From RECO01 sp050485385 (GTDB lineage Bacteria; Pseudomonadota; Alphaproteobacteria; Geminicoccales; Geminicoccaceae), in assembly GCA_050485385.1 (NCBI GenBank), contig JBJHBG010000047.1, positions 1 through 34,639 on the forward strand: 34,639 bases of DNA, read 5' to 3'. This document shows, in pieces, positions 25,501 to 32,800 of the stretch (positions within the stretch are counted from its first letter, which is position 1; each line of letters starts with the position of its first letter). The notes below the pieces were generated by a model. It was not told where the DNA came from. It searched no databases and worked only from the letters and a program-made list of their open reading frames with translations. The position numbers and the translations under genes were made by a program.

Positions 25501-26135
25501 GCGTCGACGACGGTCGTGTCGCCGCGCCCGACGATCTTGAGGAGCGGCGAGGCCCGGTGGCTGAGCGAAACCTGGATGAAGCCGACCGCCCTTGCGATCT
25601 CGCCCAGGCGCCGCTCGTGGTCGGCGAAGCGATAGGCGTGCATCAGCACGATGGCGATGCCGCGAAAGCCGGCGTCGTAGGCGGCGCGGAAGTCGGCTTC
25701 GGCCTTCGCCTCGTCGAGCGGTGTCGTCACCTCGCCCGCCGCGTCCACCCGCTCTTCGACCTCGATCACGCGGCCGTAGAGCTGGCTCGGCAGGACGATG
25801 CGCCGGGCGAAGATGTCGGGCCGCTGTTGGTAGCCGATCCGGAGCGCGTCGCCGAAGCCCTGGGTGATGGCGAGCACCGTCCGCTCGCCCTTGCGCTCCA
25901 ACAGCGCGTTGGTCGCGACCGTGGTGCCCATCTTGATCGCGTCGATCTCGGCGGCCGGCAGCGGCGTGCCGTGGGCCACGCCCAGCACGCGGCGAATGCC
26001 CTCGATGGCGGCATCCTCGTAGTGCTCCGGGTTCTCGGACAACAGCTTGGTGACGCTCAGCCCCCCGTCGGGCGCCTTGGCGACGACGTCGGTGAAGGTC
26101 CCCCCACGGTCGATCCAGAACTGCCAACGCGCCAC
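22518..26135 (-). CDS. Fused hydantoinase/5-oxoprolinase (HyuA-HyuB)
   Basis: This 1205-aa cytoplasmic protein joins HyuA and HyuB in one chain, as in ATP-dependent 5-oxoprolinase, which opens 5-oxoproline to glutamate. The N-terminal actin-like part has DRGGTFTDVVA (9-19), KMGTTVATNALLERKG (68-83) and GFDMGGTSTDVT (280-291), the nucleotide-binding loops. The HyuB part starts near residue 700 (EVFNNLFRTVAEQMG) and contains NAPHMPVHLGSM, LNNPYNGGTHLPDVT, HHADIGG and a C-terminal GGGYGK. GTG 26135 has GGGAG about 8 nt upstream. Related fused enzymes act on hydantoins, so substrate is not certain. No hydantoin or glutathione gene is adjacent. Confidence 0.92.
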   Translation of the reverse strand: MARWQFWIDRGGTFTDVVAKAPDGGLSVTKLLSENPEHYEDAAIEGIRRVLGVAHGTPLPAAEIDAIKMGTTVATNALLERKGERTVLAITQGFGDALRIGYQQRPDIFARRIVLPSQLYGRVIEVEERVDAAGEVTTPLDEAKAEADFRAAYDAGFRGIAIVLMHAYRFADHERRLGEIARAVGFIQVSLSHRASPLLKIVGRGDTTVVDAYLSPILGRYVDRVAAATGDGRLMFMQSNGGLVDARRFHGKDAILSGPAGGVVGAVKTAALAGFEKIIGFDMGGTSTDVTHYAGQLERRFETEVAGVRMRAPMMAIHTVAAGGGSILAFEGGKFRVGPASAGANPGPACYRKGGPLTVTDCNLVTGKLLPGAFPAVFGPNADQPLDEAAARAKFEALAREIEAETGTAYAIEELAHGALTIANDNMANAIKEISIQKGYDVQGYTLVCFGGAGGQHACAVADALGMRRVMIHPFASVLSAYGIGLADIRTLRQRSVEAVLDDALILALRDVEAALIEEARAELRAQDVPDARLETETRVHLRYAGTVTALEVAMGDADALRAAFEAEHKSRYGFVVKGRDLVVEQVAVEAIGEMEAIDEPAEAMVPYLADAAPKPGRHVGLFTSPAPHAPAATYEAPVYARRDLRPFDEVDGPALIVADTTTVVVEPEWRASVNDRDHLVLERRQKAARQVAVGTDADPIMLEVFNNLFRTVAEQMGTTLQNTAYSVNVKERLDFSCAVFDPKGDLVANAPHMPVHLGSMSESVRAVLKARGGALKPGDAVALNNPYNGGTHLPDVTVIMPVFDRGGRLIFLTGARAHHADIGGITPGSMPSDSTHVDQEGVLFDDFTLMEGGDLRLEALLHLLRSGPYPARNPDQNVADLQAQIAACHKGASELLRMVEQFGLDVVQAYMQHVQANAAEQVRRVLDRLHDGAFVYANDMGQECHVKVTIDKAARRAKVDFTGTSPQAENNFNCPAAVARAAVLYVFRTLVDADIPLNEGCLLPIDLVIPEGSMINCTWPAACCAGNVETSQWITNTMMGALGVMAAAQGTMNNVTYGNATYQNYETICGGAGAGPDYDGTSAVHTHMTNSRLTDPELLELRFPVTLAYHRINHGSGGKGRHKGGDGTIRKLVFHEPMEVIVLANHRTVPPFGLDGGESGAVGRQWIERADGSVDEMGGRDRRHVHAGDALVLQTPAGGGYGKA

Positions 26136-26265
26136 GGCCGTCTCCCTCGCTGTTCCCCGGTGATAGCCGACGCAGCGTGACCGGTCAGCCGCCTCGAGCG
26201 GAAGGGACGGCTTGCGCCGCGTTGCCGCTTGGCGCAGGTGCAGTGGGGACGGGAGGAACGGCGGC

Positions 26266-26646
26266 GTGCGCTATTTCTGGTTGGGTCTCGGTTGGTCGTG
26301 CGTGGGCTTGGCGATGGTCGGCGCGACCATGCCCGTGCTGCCGACCGTGCCGTTCCTGCTGGTCGCCGTCTGGGCCTTCTCCAAGGGCTCGCCCGCCGCG
26401 CGCGAGTGGCTGTTCCGCCACGAGAAGTTCGGCCCGATGCTGCAGGCGTGGTGCGAGCAGGGGGCGGTGCCGCGCAGCGCCAAGATCGCCTCCGCCGTCG
26501 CCATGGCCGCCAGCTATGCGCTGATCGTCGCGATCACCGACTTCCCGCTCTGGGTGCTGGTTCTCAAGGGCCTTCTGTTCGTCGCCATCGCCCTGTTCGT
26601 CGCCACCCGTCCCGAGCCCGTTCCCCAGCCGCGGACGGTGGAGTGA
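26266..26646 (+). CDS. DUF454 (YbaN-like) inner-membrane protein
   Basis: This 126-aa protein has an N-terminal span (YFWLGLGWSCVGLAMVG), then the DUF454 signature PTVPFLLVAVWAFSKGS followed by REWLFRHEKFGPML. Two further spans form a hairpin near residues 70-115. GTG 26266 is chosen because GGGAGG (26251-26256) lies upstream and the first span then begins close to the start; the earlier in-frame ATG would add 18 residues. Function of the family is not established. Divergent from the oxoprolinase gene. Confidence 0.88.
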   Translation: MRYFWLGLGWSCVGLAMVGATMPVLPTVPFLLVAVWAFSKGSPAAREWLFRHEKFGPMLQAWCEQGAVPRSAKIASAVAMAASYALIVAITDFPLWVLVLKGLLFVAIALFVATRPEPVPQPRTVE

Positions 26647-26689
26647 CGCGACCGGAGGGCGGCGACGGGTGGCACCCTTGGCCGGCGGT

Positions 26690-27103
26690 TCAGGCGTCGA
26701 GCCCGCCCATCCGGCAGATGCGCTGCCATGCCGCATCCGGGATCGGCATGACCGACAGGCGGGACTGGCGGACGAGGGCGAGGTCGGCCAACTCGGGCGT
26801 GGCCTTGATCGAGGCGAGGGGGACGGGTTCGGGCAGCGCCTTCAGGGGGGCGACGTCGACCTGCACGAACTTGCCGCTCGGATCGTCGGGCGCCGGGTAG
26901 GCGGTGCGCACCACCTCCATCGTCCCGATCACGGCGGGATCGGTGACGGAGCGGTAGAAGAAGGCCCGGTCGCCCACGGCCATCGCCCGCATGTTGGCGG
27001 CGGCCTGGTGGTTGCGTACGCCGTTCCATTCGGTGCGGCCGTCGGCCACGAACCGTTCCCAGGAGTAGTCGCCCGGTTCCGTCTTGAAGAGCCAAAAGGC
27101 CAT
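26690..27103 (-). CDS. EVE (PUA-like) domain protein
   Basis: This 137-aa protein is a single EVE domain: FWLFKTEPGDYSWERF at the start, then WNGVRNHQAAANMRAM, GDRAFFYRS and GTMEVVRTAYPAPDD. EVE domains have a PUA-like fold that binds modified bases in nucleic acid (family knowledge); many stand-alone members occur in Proteobacteria as thymocyte nuclear protein 1 homologues. ATG 27103 has GAGGGA about 7 nt upstream; the longer ORF adds ten residues without support. Convergent with the DUF454 gene. Confidence 0.92.
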   Translation of the reverse strand: MAFWLFKTEPGDYSWERFVADGRTEWNGVRNHQAAANMRAMAVGDRAFFYRSVTDPAVIGTMEVVRTAYPAPDDPSGKFVQVDVAPLKALPEPVPLASIKATPELADLALVRQSRLSVMPIPDAAWQRICRMGGLDA

Positions 27104-27195
27104 CGCTCGTCCCTCGTCGCTGCGCGTCGGCATCGGAAGCTAGCCGGCCGGCGCGCGACCGCCTATCCCGGCGCGGGCACGATTGCGAGGTGGGC

Positions 27196-28092
27196 ATGGC
27201 GGACGGCACGGCGGGCGGGGGCGAGGTCGGGCGCGCGACGCTCGTCGGTTTCGGTGCGGTGCTGCTGTGGGCGCTGCTGGCGCCGCTCGCGGTGCTGAGC
27301 GACGGCCTGCCGCCCTTCTTCACCACAGGACTCGCCTTCGCCGTCGCCACCTCGGTGGGCCTCGTCGACCTCGCCCGGCGGGGGCGGCCGTGGCGCGAGG
27401 CGCTGGCGCCGAGGCCGATCAATTGGGCCTTCGCCACGGCGGGCCTGTTCGGCTTCCACGCGCTCTACTTCACCGCACTCAGGGTGGCGCCGCCGGTCGA
27501 GGCGAGCCTGATCATCTATCTGTGGCCGCTCTACATCGTGCTGTTTCAGGCGCTGTTGCCGGGCGGCAGCCTCCGGCCGCGCCATGCGGTCGGGGCGACC
27601 ATGGGGCTGGTCGGCACCGCCCTGCTGCTCACCCGCGACGGTGCGCCGGCCTTCGGCGACGTCGACGCGCTCGGCTATGCCACGGCCTTCGCCGCCGGGC
27701 TCACCTGGGCCACCTATTCCGTGCTCAATCGGCGCGTCAACGCGGGCGTCAGCACCGATGCCGTGACGGGCTTCTGCGCCGCCACGGCGATCCTGGCCCT
27801 CGTGGCCCACGTCCTGGTCGAGCCTGCGGCAACACCCACCTGGCGCGACGGGCTCGCGGTCGTGGCGTTGGGGCTCGGCCCCGTCGGGCTCGCCTTCTTC
27901 CTCTGGGACCACGGCACCAAGCACGGCGATCTGCGGGCGCTGGGGGCCTCGGCCTACGCCGCGCCACTGCTCTCCACCTTGCTCCTGGTCACCATGGGAG
28001 CGGCGCCGGCCACCTCGGCTCTGGCCCTCGCCTGTGCCCTGATCGTCGGCGGTGCGGCCTGGGCGTCGGGCGATCTGTGGCGGCGTCGATGA
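27196..28092 (+). CDS. EamA-family drug/metabolite transporter
   Basis: This 298-aa polytopic protein has ten predicted spans in two EamA repeats. Marks are FHALYFTALRVAPPVEASLIIYLWPL shortened to its core APPVEASLIIYLWPL in repeat 1, and WATYSVLNRR and SAYAAPLLSTLLL in repeat 2. It probably exports small metabolites or amino acids; the substrate is not predictable. ATG 27196 has GAGG 5 nt upstream; a GTG two codons earlier is possible. Divergent from the EVE gene. Confidence 0.88.
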   Translation: MADGTAGGGEVGRATLVGFGAVLLWALLAPLAVLSDGLPPFFTTGLAFAVATSVGLVDLARRGRPWREALAPRPINWAFATAGLFGFHALYFTALRVAPPVEASLIIYLWPLYIVLFQALLPGGSLRPRHAVGATMGLVGTALLLTRDGAPAFGDVDALGYATAFAAGLTWATYSVLNRRVNAGVSTDAVTGFCAATAILALVAHVLVEPAATPTWRDGLAVVALGLGPVGLAFFLWDHGTKHGDLRALGASAYAAPLLSTLLLVTMGAAPATSALALACALIVGGAAWASGDLWRRR

Positions 28093-28129
28093 GAGGGCGC
28101 CATGCACGCCACACGCTCGCCCGGAGTCC

Positions 28130-28149
28130 GGTCTCGAGCTAGGTCTCGA
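28130..28149 (+). promoter_or_regulatory. Direct repeat upstream of lrgA
   Basis: GGTCTCGA occurs twice (28130-28137 and 28142-28149) with a 12-nt period, 44 nt before the lrgA start. It may be a regulator-binding site; no promoter hexamers were convincing. Confidence 0.3.
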
Positions 28150-28192
28150 CCTTTAGCCCGAACCTATCGCTCGCTCGAGGCCACGCTGCCCC

Positions 28193-28537
28193 ATGCTCGG
28201 TTTTTTCGTGCTCGTCCTTCTGCTGCTGTTCGTCGGCGAGGCGCTGTCGGCGGCGCTCGTGCCCATCGTGCCCGGCCCCATCGTCGGCATGGGGCTTTTG
28301 CTCCTGTTCTTGATCGTTCGCCGTGGCGTGCCCGCGAGCTTCGCCGCCCCCGCCAACGGCCTCGTCGGGCTCCTCACCCTGTTCATCCTGCCGGCGAGCA
28401 TCGGCATCGTCGCCGAGTGGGGCCTCGTCGGCGATGCGTGGCCGGTCTATCTGGCGGTGGCGGTCGCAGGCTCGATCGTCACCGGCGTCGTCGCGGCGCT
28501 GTTGGGTGCGCTGTTGCTCGGACGCGGCCGGTCGTGA
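28193..28537 (+). CDS. lrgA: CidA/LrgA-family holin-like protein
   Basis: This 114-aa protein has four hydrophobic spans, with PIVPGPIVGMGLLLLFL and LFILPASIGIV typical of CidA/LrgA. In Gram-positive bacteria such proteins affect murein hydrolase activity, and homologues transport or respond to pyruvate or other small acids. The role in an alphaproteobacterium is not defined. Its stop overlaps the GTG start of lrgB (GTGA), a coupling seen throughout the family. Confidence 0.9.
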   Translation: MLGFFVLVLLLLFVGEALSAALVPIVPGPIVGMGLLLLFLIVRRGVPASFAAPANGLVGLLTLFILPASIGIVAEWGLVGDAWPVYLAVAVAGSIVTGVVAALLGALLLGRGRS

Positions 28538-29232
28538 GCGATCTGCCGCTCGACTGGAACCTCTTCTGGCTGCTCTTCACGCTGACGGCCTTCTGGCTCG
28601 GCAGTCTCGCCTATGCGCGGAGCGGCAAGCACCCGGTTCTCAACCCGATGATCGTCGCCGGCATCATCGTCGTGCCGGCGCTGCTCCTGACCGGCACCGC
28701 CTACGCCACCTATGCCGAGAGCGTCGAGGTGCTGCGCTGGCTCACCGGTCCTGCCATCGTCGCCCTTGCCGTGCCACTCTATCAGAGCCTCACCCAAATC
28801 CGCCGCGCGTTCTTCCCCTCCCTGGCCGTCATCGTCCTCGGTGCGGCGTGGTCGATGGCGAGCGGGGCGGTGGCGATGCAGCACTTCGGCGCCGACCTTC
28901 CGGTCGTCCTGGCGATGACGCCCAAATCGGTGACGACGCCGGTGGCCATGGAGATCGCCGGCCGGCTCGGTGCGCTGGAGGCGGTGACGGCCTTGTTCGT
29001 GGTGACGGCGGGGGTCACGGGCGCCCTGACGAGCAATGCCATCTGTAATCTTTTCGGCATCCGCGACCACCGCGTTCACGGCCTCGTCCTCGGCATCACG
29101 GCCCACGTCCTGGGTGTGGCGCGCGGCTTTTCCATCTCCGCCGAGATGGGCACCTTCGCCGCCGTCGGCATGGGCATCACGGCCATCCTCGCGGCCCTCC
29201 TCCTGCCGCCGATCGCCGCTTTGGTGCTCTGA
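28534..29232 (+). CDS. lrgB: LrgB-family membrane protein
   Basis: This 232-aa partner of LrgA has about seven spans. The signature MTPKSVTTPVAMEIAGRLGG-like segment (here ending RLGALEAV), TSNAICNLFGIRDHRVHGL, and SAEMGTFAAVGMG are all LrgB features. The GTG at 28534 overlaps the lrgA stop. The longer open frame upstream (from 28102) lies in another frame of lrgA and is not coding. Confidence 0.92.
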   Translation: MSDLPLDWNLFWLLFTLTAFWLGSLAYARSGKHPVLNPMIVAGIIVVPALLLTGTAYATYAESVEVLRWLTGPAIVALAVPLYQSLTQIRRAFFPSLAVIVLGAAWSMASGAVAMQHFGADLPVVLAMTPKSVTTPVAMEIAGRLGALEAVTALFVVTAGVTGALTSNAICNLFGIRDHRVHGLVLGITAHVLGVARGFSISAEMGTFAAVGMGITAILAALLLPPIAALVL

Positions 29233-29308
29233 CGCAGGGGCCTTCCCGACGCATCGACGCCCACCCGCCGTCGAGCCGATCGCTGCCTCGTCTCGCCCGC
29301 ACGCAAGG

Positions 29309-29977
29309 CTACTCCTCGCCGGAGGCATGGTCCAAGCGCCGCCGCCGTGCGAGGCCAAGGGCGGCAAGGCCGGCGCCCAGCATGAGGGCCGCCGGTGGCA
29401 GTGGCGTTACGGTGAAGGCGACGTTGTCGATGCCGACGTTGTAGGCGGTCTCCCAGCGGATCAGGAGCCCGTCCGGGTGGGTGATGTCCAGATTGGCGAA
29501 GCTGCGGGTCGCGGGTCGCGGCTCCACCGCCTGGTGGTGGAACAGCGGCGTCGTCAGGTCGTCGATGCCGAACACCGCCACCTGCCAGGGATCGTTGCGC
29601 CCCAGATAGTCGCCGAAGTCCATCCCGTGCAGGGTAACCGGCTGGCCGTTGAGCGGGACGAGGGCGATCTCGGCGGCACCGGTGCCGCCGATGCCGCAGC
29701 AGAAGGCGACGTCGACCAGGTCGCCATAGCCCGTCGCCCAGTAGCGGAGGTGGTCGTCGAGCCGCCGGACGGCGCTTTGCAGCGCCTCGATGGCACCGTA
29801 GCGAACGTCCACCACGCCCGGCACGTCGCCATGATCCGGCGGGATCGGCTCCGAGCCCACGATCGGGGCACCGGACGGACCCAGCAGGCCTGCGAAGGTG
29901 AGAACGACGGTCGTTGCCGTGGCCGAGGCCGGGGCGATTGCCCAGGCAAGCGCAGCGCCGAGGATGACTGCACGCAT
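29309..29977 (-). CDS. Second exported VPLPA/PEP-CTERM-type protein
   Basis: This 222-aa protein has a signal peptide (MRAVILGAALAWAIAPASA). Its C-terminus runs VTPLPPAALMLGAGLAALGL then RRRR, the motif-helix-basic anchor recognised by exosortases. A GIDNVAF stretch precedes the anchor, like the GIDVIGL stretch of the protein at 225-1013. The middle has a Cys-Cys pair (AFCCGIGG). ATG 29977 has GGAGGAG about 7 nt upstream; the longer ORF is rejected. The region upstream is AT-rich with a small palindrome. Convergent with lrgB, no cargo function recognised. Confidence 0.8.
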   Translation of the reverse strand: MRAVILGAALAWAIAPASATATTVVLTFAGLLGPSGAPIVGSEPIPPDHGDVPGVVDVRYGAIEALQSAVRRLDDHLRYWATGYGDLVDVAFCCGIGGTGAAEIALVPLNGQPVTLHGMDFGDYLGRNDPWQVAVFGIDDLTTPLFHHQAVEPRPATRSFANLDITHPDGLLIRWETAYNVGIDNVAFTVTPLPPAALMLGAGLAALGLARRRRLDHASGEE

Positions 29978-30010
29978 GATGTCGCTCCTCCCCGAACAGG
30001 AGGGCCTTGC

Positions 30011-30033
30011 ATAACACAAAAATGACCATTTGG
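30011..30033 (-). promoter_or_regulatory. AT-rich promoter region with small palindrome upstream of the second CTERM gene
   Basis: AAATG-AC-CATTT (30020-30031) is a perfect 5-bp inverted repeat in an unusually AT-rich spot, about 43-54 nt upstream of the ATG at 29977. A weak -10-like TTATGC lies just downstream on the minus strand. Candidate operator/promoter only. Confidence 0.3.
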
Positions 30034-30059
30034 CAGTACATGAGCGACCTTGCCGTGGC

Positions 30060-31256
30060 TCAGCCGCTCTCGTCCAGCGTGAACAGCGCCTGCGGCTTGG
30101 CGACGCCGCGCAGCGCGTAGCGGCCGACGCCGACGAGCCGCGCGCGGTCGGCGTCGCTCGTAGCGTCGTGGAAGGCCGAGGACAGAACGAGGCCCTGGTC
30201 CAGGGCGCGCGCCATGTCGCACAGCCGGGCGGCCTCGTTCACCGCCGGGCCGATCACGGTGAAGTCGAGCCGGCTTGCCGAGCCGACATTGCCGTAGAAC
30301 ACCTCGCCCCGGTGCAGCGCAAGGCGGAGCGCGGTCACCGGCAGGCCCGCCGCGGCGCGCTCGGCGGTGAGCGCTCGGGTCGCGGCCAAGGCCGTCGTCG
30401 CCGCGTCGAGGGCGGCGCCCGGGGCGGCTGCCGGAAAGGTGGCGAGGATGCCGTCGCCCATGAACTTCGAGACCTCGCCGCCGGCGGCCTCGATGGCAGC
30501 CACGGTGACGTCGGTGTAGGCGTTCAACAGGTCGATCAGCCGGGCGCGGGGCTCGGTGTCGGCGAGGCGCGTGAAGCCTTGGAGGTCCGACGCCCAGATC
30601 ACGGCCTCCAAAGGCTCGGCGACGCCCCGCTCGACCGCGCCTGCCAGGACGCGGAGGGCAACGTCGCGGCCGAGATAGGTGGTGAGCAGGCTCTCGGCGG
30701 TCCAGCTCAGGCTGGTCGCCTTCACGCCCAGTTCCAGGATCGGCAGCGCGTCGCGCAGCTGCGTCACCTGCGCGTCGTCGAAGCCGCCCGGCCGGTCGGT
30801 GGTCCAGGCCGACATGATGCCCTCGCCGGCCCCACGGTCGGCGAACGCCGTCTTGAGGACCAGGTACTCGGTCGCGCCGCCGGCGCGCTGTTCGCGGAGG
30901 AGCGGAAAGCGGTCCAACCCCTCGCCCCGCTCCAGCCGGTAGCGGAGCAGGGACTCGTCGCTCAGATACAGCGGATAGAGCGGGCTTGCCGTCCAGCCCT
31001 CGAACGCCGTGCGGTCGATGCTCGAGGCCACCGCCTCGCCGCCACGCTCCCAGACGAAGGCGCGGGCGCGCAGCAGGGGGTGCAGGCTCTGCACGGTGAC
31101 GTAGGCGCGCAGGAGCGGCAGGCCCGCGGCCACGAGCCCGAGGGCGAAGCGCTGCACGAGCTGCTCGCCGGCCTCGCCGCGCACGCCGGCCGCCGCCAGT
31201 TCGGCCGCGAACGGCACGGTGGTCGTCGGCTGCGGTGGGGGGCTTGCTGTCCGCAT
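30060..31256 (-). CDS. Class III adenylate/guanylate cyclase
   Basis: This 398-aa protein probably makes cAMP. The C-terminal cyclase domain has SDLQGFTRL (metal Asp224), SKFMGDGILATF (second metal Asp268 with nearby Lys264), LHRGEVFYGNVGS and DFTVIGPAVNEAARL. The Lys/Thr purine-site pair favours adenylate over guanylate. The N-terminal ~210 residues form a soluble domain I do not recognise, similar in layout to sensor domains of rhizobial cyclases. There is no membrane span. It starts 2 nt after the stop of the EamA gene, so the two are cotranscribed. Confidence 0.9.
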   Translation of the reverse strand: MRTASPPPQPTTTVPFAAELAAAGVRGEAGEQLVQRFALGLVAAGLPLLRAYVTVQSLHPLLRARAFVWERGGEAVASSIDRTAFEGWTASPLYPLYLSDESLLRYRLERGEGLDRFPLLREQRAGGATEYLVLKTAFADRGAGEGIMSAWTTDRPGGFDDAQVTQLRDALPILELGVKATSLSWTAESLLTTYLGRDVALRVLAGAVERGVAEPLEAVIWASDLQGFTRLADTEPRARLIDLLNAYTDVTVAAIEAAGGEVSKFMGDGILATFPAAAPGAALDAATTALAATRALTAERAAAGLPVTALRLALHRGEVFYGNVGSASRLDFTVIGPAVNEAARLCDMARALDQGLVLSSAFHDATSDADRARLVGVGRYALRGVAKPQALFTLDESG

Positions 31257-31258
31257 CG

Positions 31259-32170
31259 TCACCCCCCGGGCGGCTGGCTGGCCCGGACGCGGCGCAGGCG
31301 TTCGCGGTGGAGGACGTAGAGGCCGCTGCCGGCGATCAGGGCGGCGCCGAGGAAGGTCCAGGCGTCGGGCAGCTCGCCGAACAGCCAGAAGCCGACGATG
31401 GTTGCCCAGATGAGCTGGCTGTAGCTGAACGGCGTGACGAAGGAGGCGGGCGCGCGGGCGAGGGCGCCGATCATGGCGAGGTGGCCGGCGGCGCCGAAGG
31501 CACCGGAGAGCGCCAGCAGCGCCCAGCCGGCGAGATCGGGCGTCTGCCAGAAGAAGGGCACGGCCGCAGTCGAGACCACGGTGCCGACGAGGCAGGAGTA
31601 GAACAGGGAGACCAGCGGCGGCGCGGTGTCGCCGACGACGCGGGTCATGATCTGATAGAGCGCGTAGCAGACCGTGCAGACGATGGCGGCGAGCACTGCC
31701 GGATGCACCGCCTCGAAGCCGGGACGAACGATCACCAGGGCACCGAGAAAGCCGATGGCGACGGCGCTCCAGCGGCGAATGCCGACCGTCTCGCTGAGCG
31801 CCAAGGCGGCGAGCGCGGTGACGAAGATGGGCGTCAGGAACATGATCGACGCGACCTCGGCGAGCGGCAGGTAGCGCAGCGCCAGAAAGGACGAGGCGGT
31901 GGCGCCGAACATCATCAAGGAGCGCGCGACCTGGGTGGCCGGCCGGTCCGGGCGGAGGATCAGGGGTAGGTGGCTGCCCAGCATGACGACGACGATGACG
32001 AAGTGGGCGAGGTAGCGGCCCCAGACGATCTGCACCGTGCTGTAGTCGGTGGAGAGGAACTTCACCGTCGAGGTCATGCCGACGAAGCAGGCGGCCGCCG
32101 TCAGCACCAGGATCACGGCGACGCCGTCGCTCGTGGCGGTGGCGCCCGCCGGCCGGCTCAGCACGACCAC
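31259..32170 (-). CDS. EamA-family drug/metabolite transporter coupled to the cyclase
   Basis: This roughly 303-aa transporter has ten spans in two EamA repeats: STVQIVWGRYLAHFVIVV and SFLALRYLPLAEVASIMFL in the first, APASFVTPFSYSQLIWATI and FGELPDAW in the second. The start is uncertain. GTG 32170 gives the usual length and a short N-terminus before span 1; the open frame reaches 32293, but that part looks non-coding and overlaps the hydrolase remnant. Two nt separate it from the cyclase. Substrate unknown. Confidence 0.85.
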   Translation of the reverse strand: MVVLSRPAGATATSDGVAVILVLTAAACFVGMTSTVKFLSTDYSTVQIVWGRYLAHFVIVVVMLGSHLPLILRPDRPATQVARSLMMFGATASSFLALRYLPLAEVASIMFLTPIFVTALAALALSETVGIRRWSAVAIGFLGALVIVRPGFEAVHPAVLAAIVCTVCYALYQIMTRVVGDTAPPLVSLFYSCLVGTVVSTAAVPFFWQTPDLAGWALLALSGAFGAAGHLAMIGALARAPASFVTPFSYSQLIWATIVGFWLFGELPDAWTFLGAALIAGSGLYVLHRERLRRVRASQPPGG

Positions 32171-32267
32171 GCGTCCGGCAGCGGAGCACCGACGGGAGCA
32201 TTCCAGGCGAAGCGACGACGGTTTATCATGAAGGAACTCGGCGGCGATCGATCCGGGCAGGTTAGGC

Positions 32268-32530
32268 GTGTCGACGGTGGATGGGAACGGCACCGCGCTC
32301 GGCCACCGGCTGGAGCGGGGGGCGAGCGGTCACACCTTCGTCAACGCGCTCACCGGGTCGGGGGCGATGTGGGAAGCGGCCATTGCGCCGGCACTGCGCG
32401 CGAAGGGCCACGGCACGCTGACCGTCGATCTGCCGGGCCAAGCGGAAAGCCCGTTGCCACCCACGGCGACCGTCACCGCCGACGACCTGACCCGGGCGAC
32501 GGCCGGCATCGTCCGGGCACTCGCCCCCGC
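32268..32530 (+). pseudogene. 5' remnant of an alpha/beta hydrolase gene
   Basis: Beginning at GTG 32268, about 85 codons match the N-terminus of an alpha/beta hydrolase (HTFVNALTGSGAMWEA, GHGTLTVDLPGQAESP, DDLTRATAGIVRAL). The similarity stops just before where the nucleophile-elbow segment should begin, and the reading frame runs into unrelated sequence. The remaining two thirds of the gene, including the catalytic triad, are missing. A deletion near 32525-32535 joined it to a transporter fragment. Confidence 0.7.
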
Positions 32531-32532
32531 CG

Positions 32533-32800
32533 GCCCTGCTCGCCATCGGCTTCTACAACACGACGATCACCCAGTATTTTTTGGCTGGGCGGGCTGGCGG
32601 CTGCGCCCGACATCACCCGCGCCTCGTACCTGTTCTTCTTGAAGCCGGTGATCGCCGCCGTGCTCGTGCTCGTCGTCCTGCACACCGACCCGACGCCGAT
32701 CGAGTGGCTCGCGATCCTGATCATTTGTGGGGCGGTCGCGGCCGAAGCGCTCGTCAGCGAGTGGCAGCGTCGCCGGCGATCGGTGCGGCAGCCGGCGTGA
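32533..32800 (+). pseudogene. 3' remnant of an EamA transporter, frameshifted
   Basis: The last ~88 codons of a DMT transporter remain: ALLAIGFYNTTITQYF in one frame, then WLGGLAAAPDITRASYLFF and onward to the stop at 32800 in another. The switch falls in a run of six T (32577-32582); removing one T restores one frame. The N-terminal two thirds are absent. It belongs to a different subfamily from the intact EamA genes in the window. Its 3' end overlaps the convergent DUF1499 gene by 47 nt. Confidence 0.75.

Noticed and set aside
22354..26127. 1257-aa minus-strand open frame over the oxoprolinase gene
   Set aside because: Arg/Gly/Ala-rich shifted frame of a gene whose true frame has clear HyuA/HyuB motifs.
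23547..26180. 877-aa plus-strand open frame
   Set aside because: Antisense shadow of the oxoprolinase gene, His/Arg/Asp-rich with no domains.
27163..28107. 314-aa minus-strand open frame opposite the EamA gene
   Set aside because: Low-complexity Arg/Gly/Glu composition; the plus-strand frame has ten hydrophobic spans and a ribosome site.
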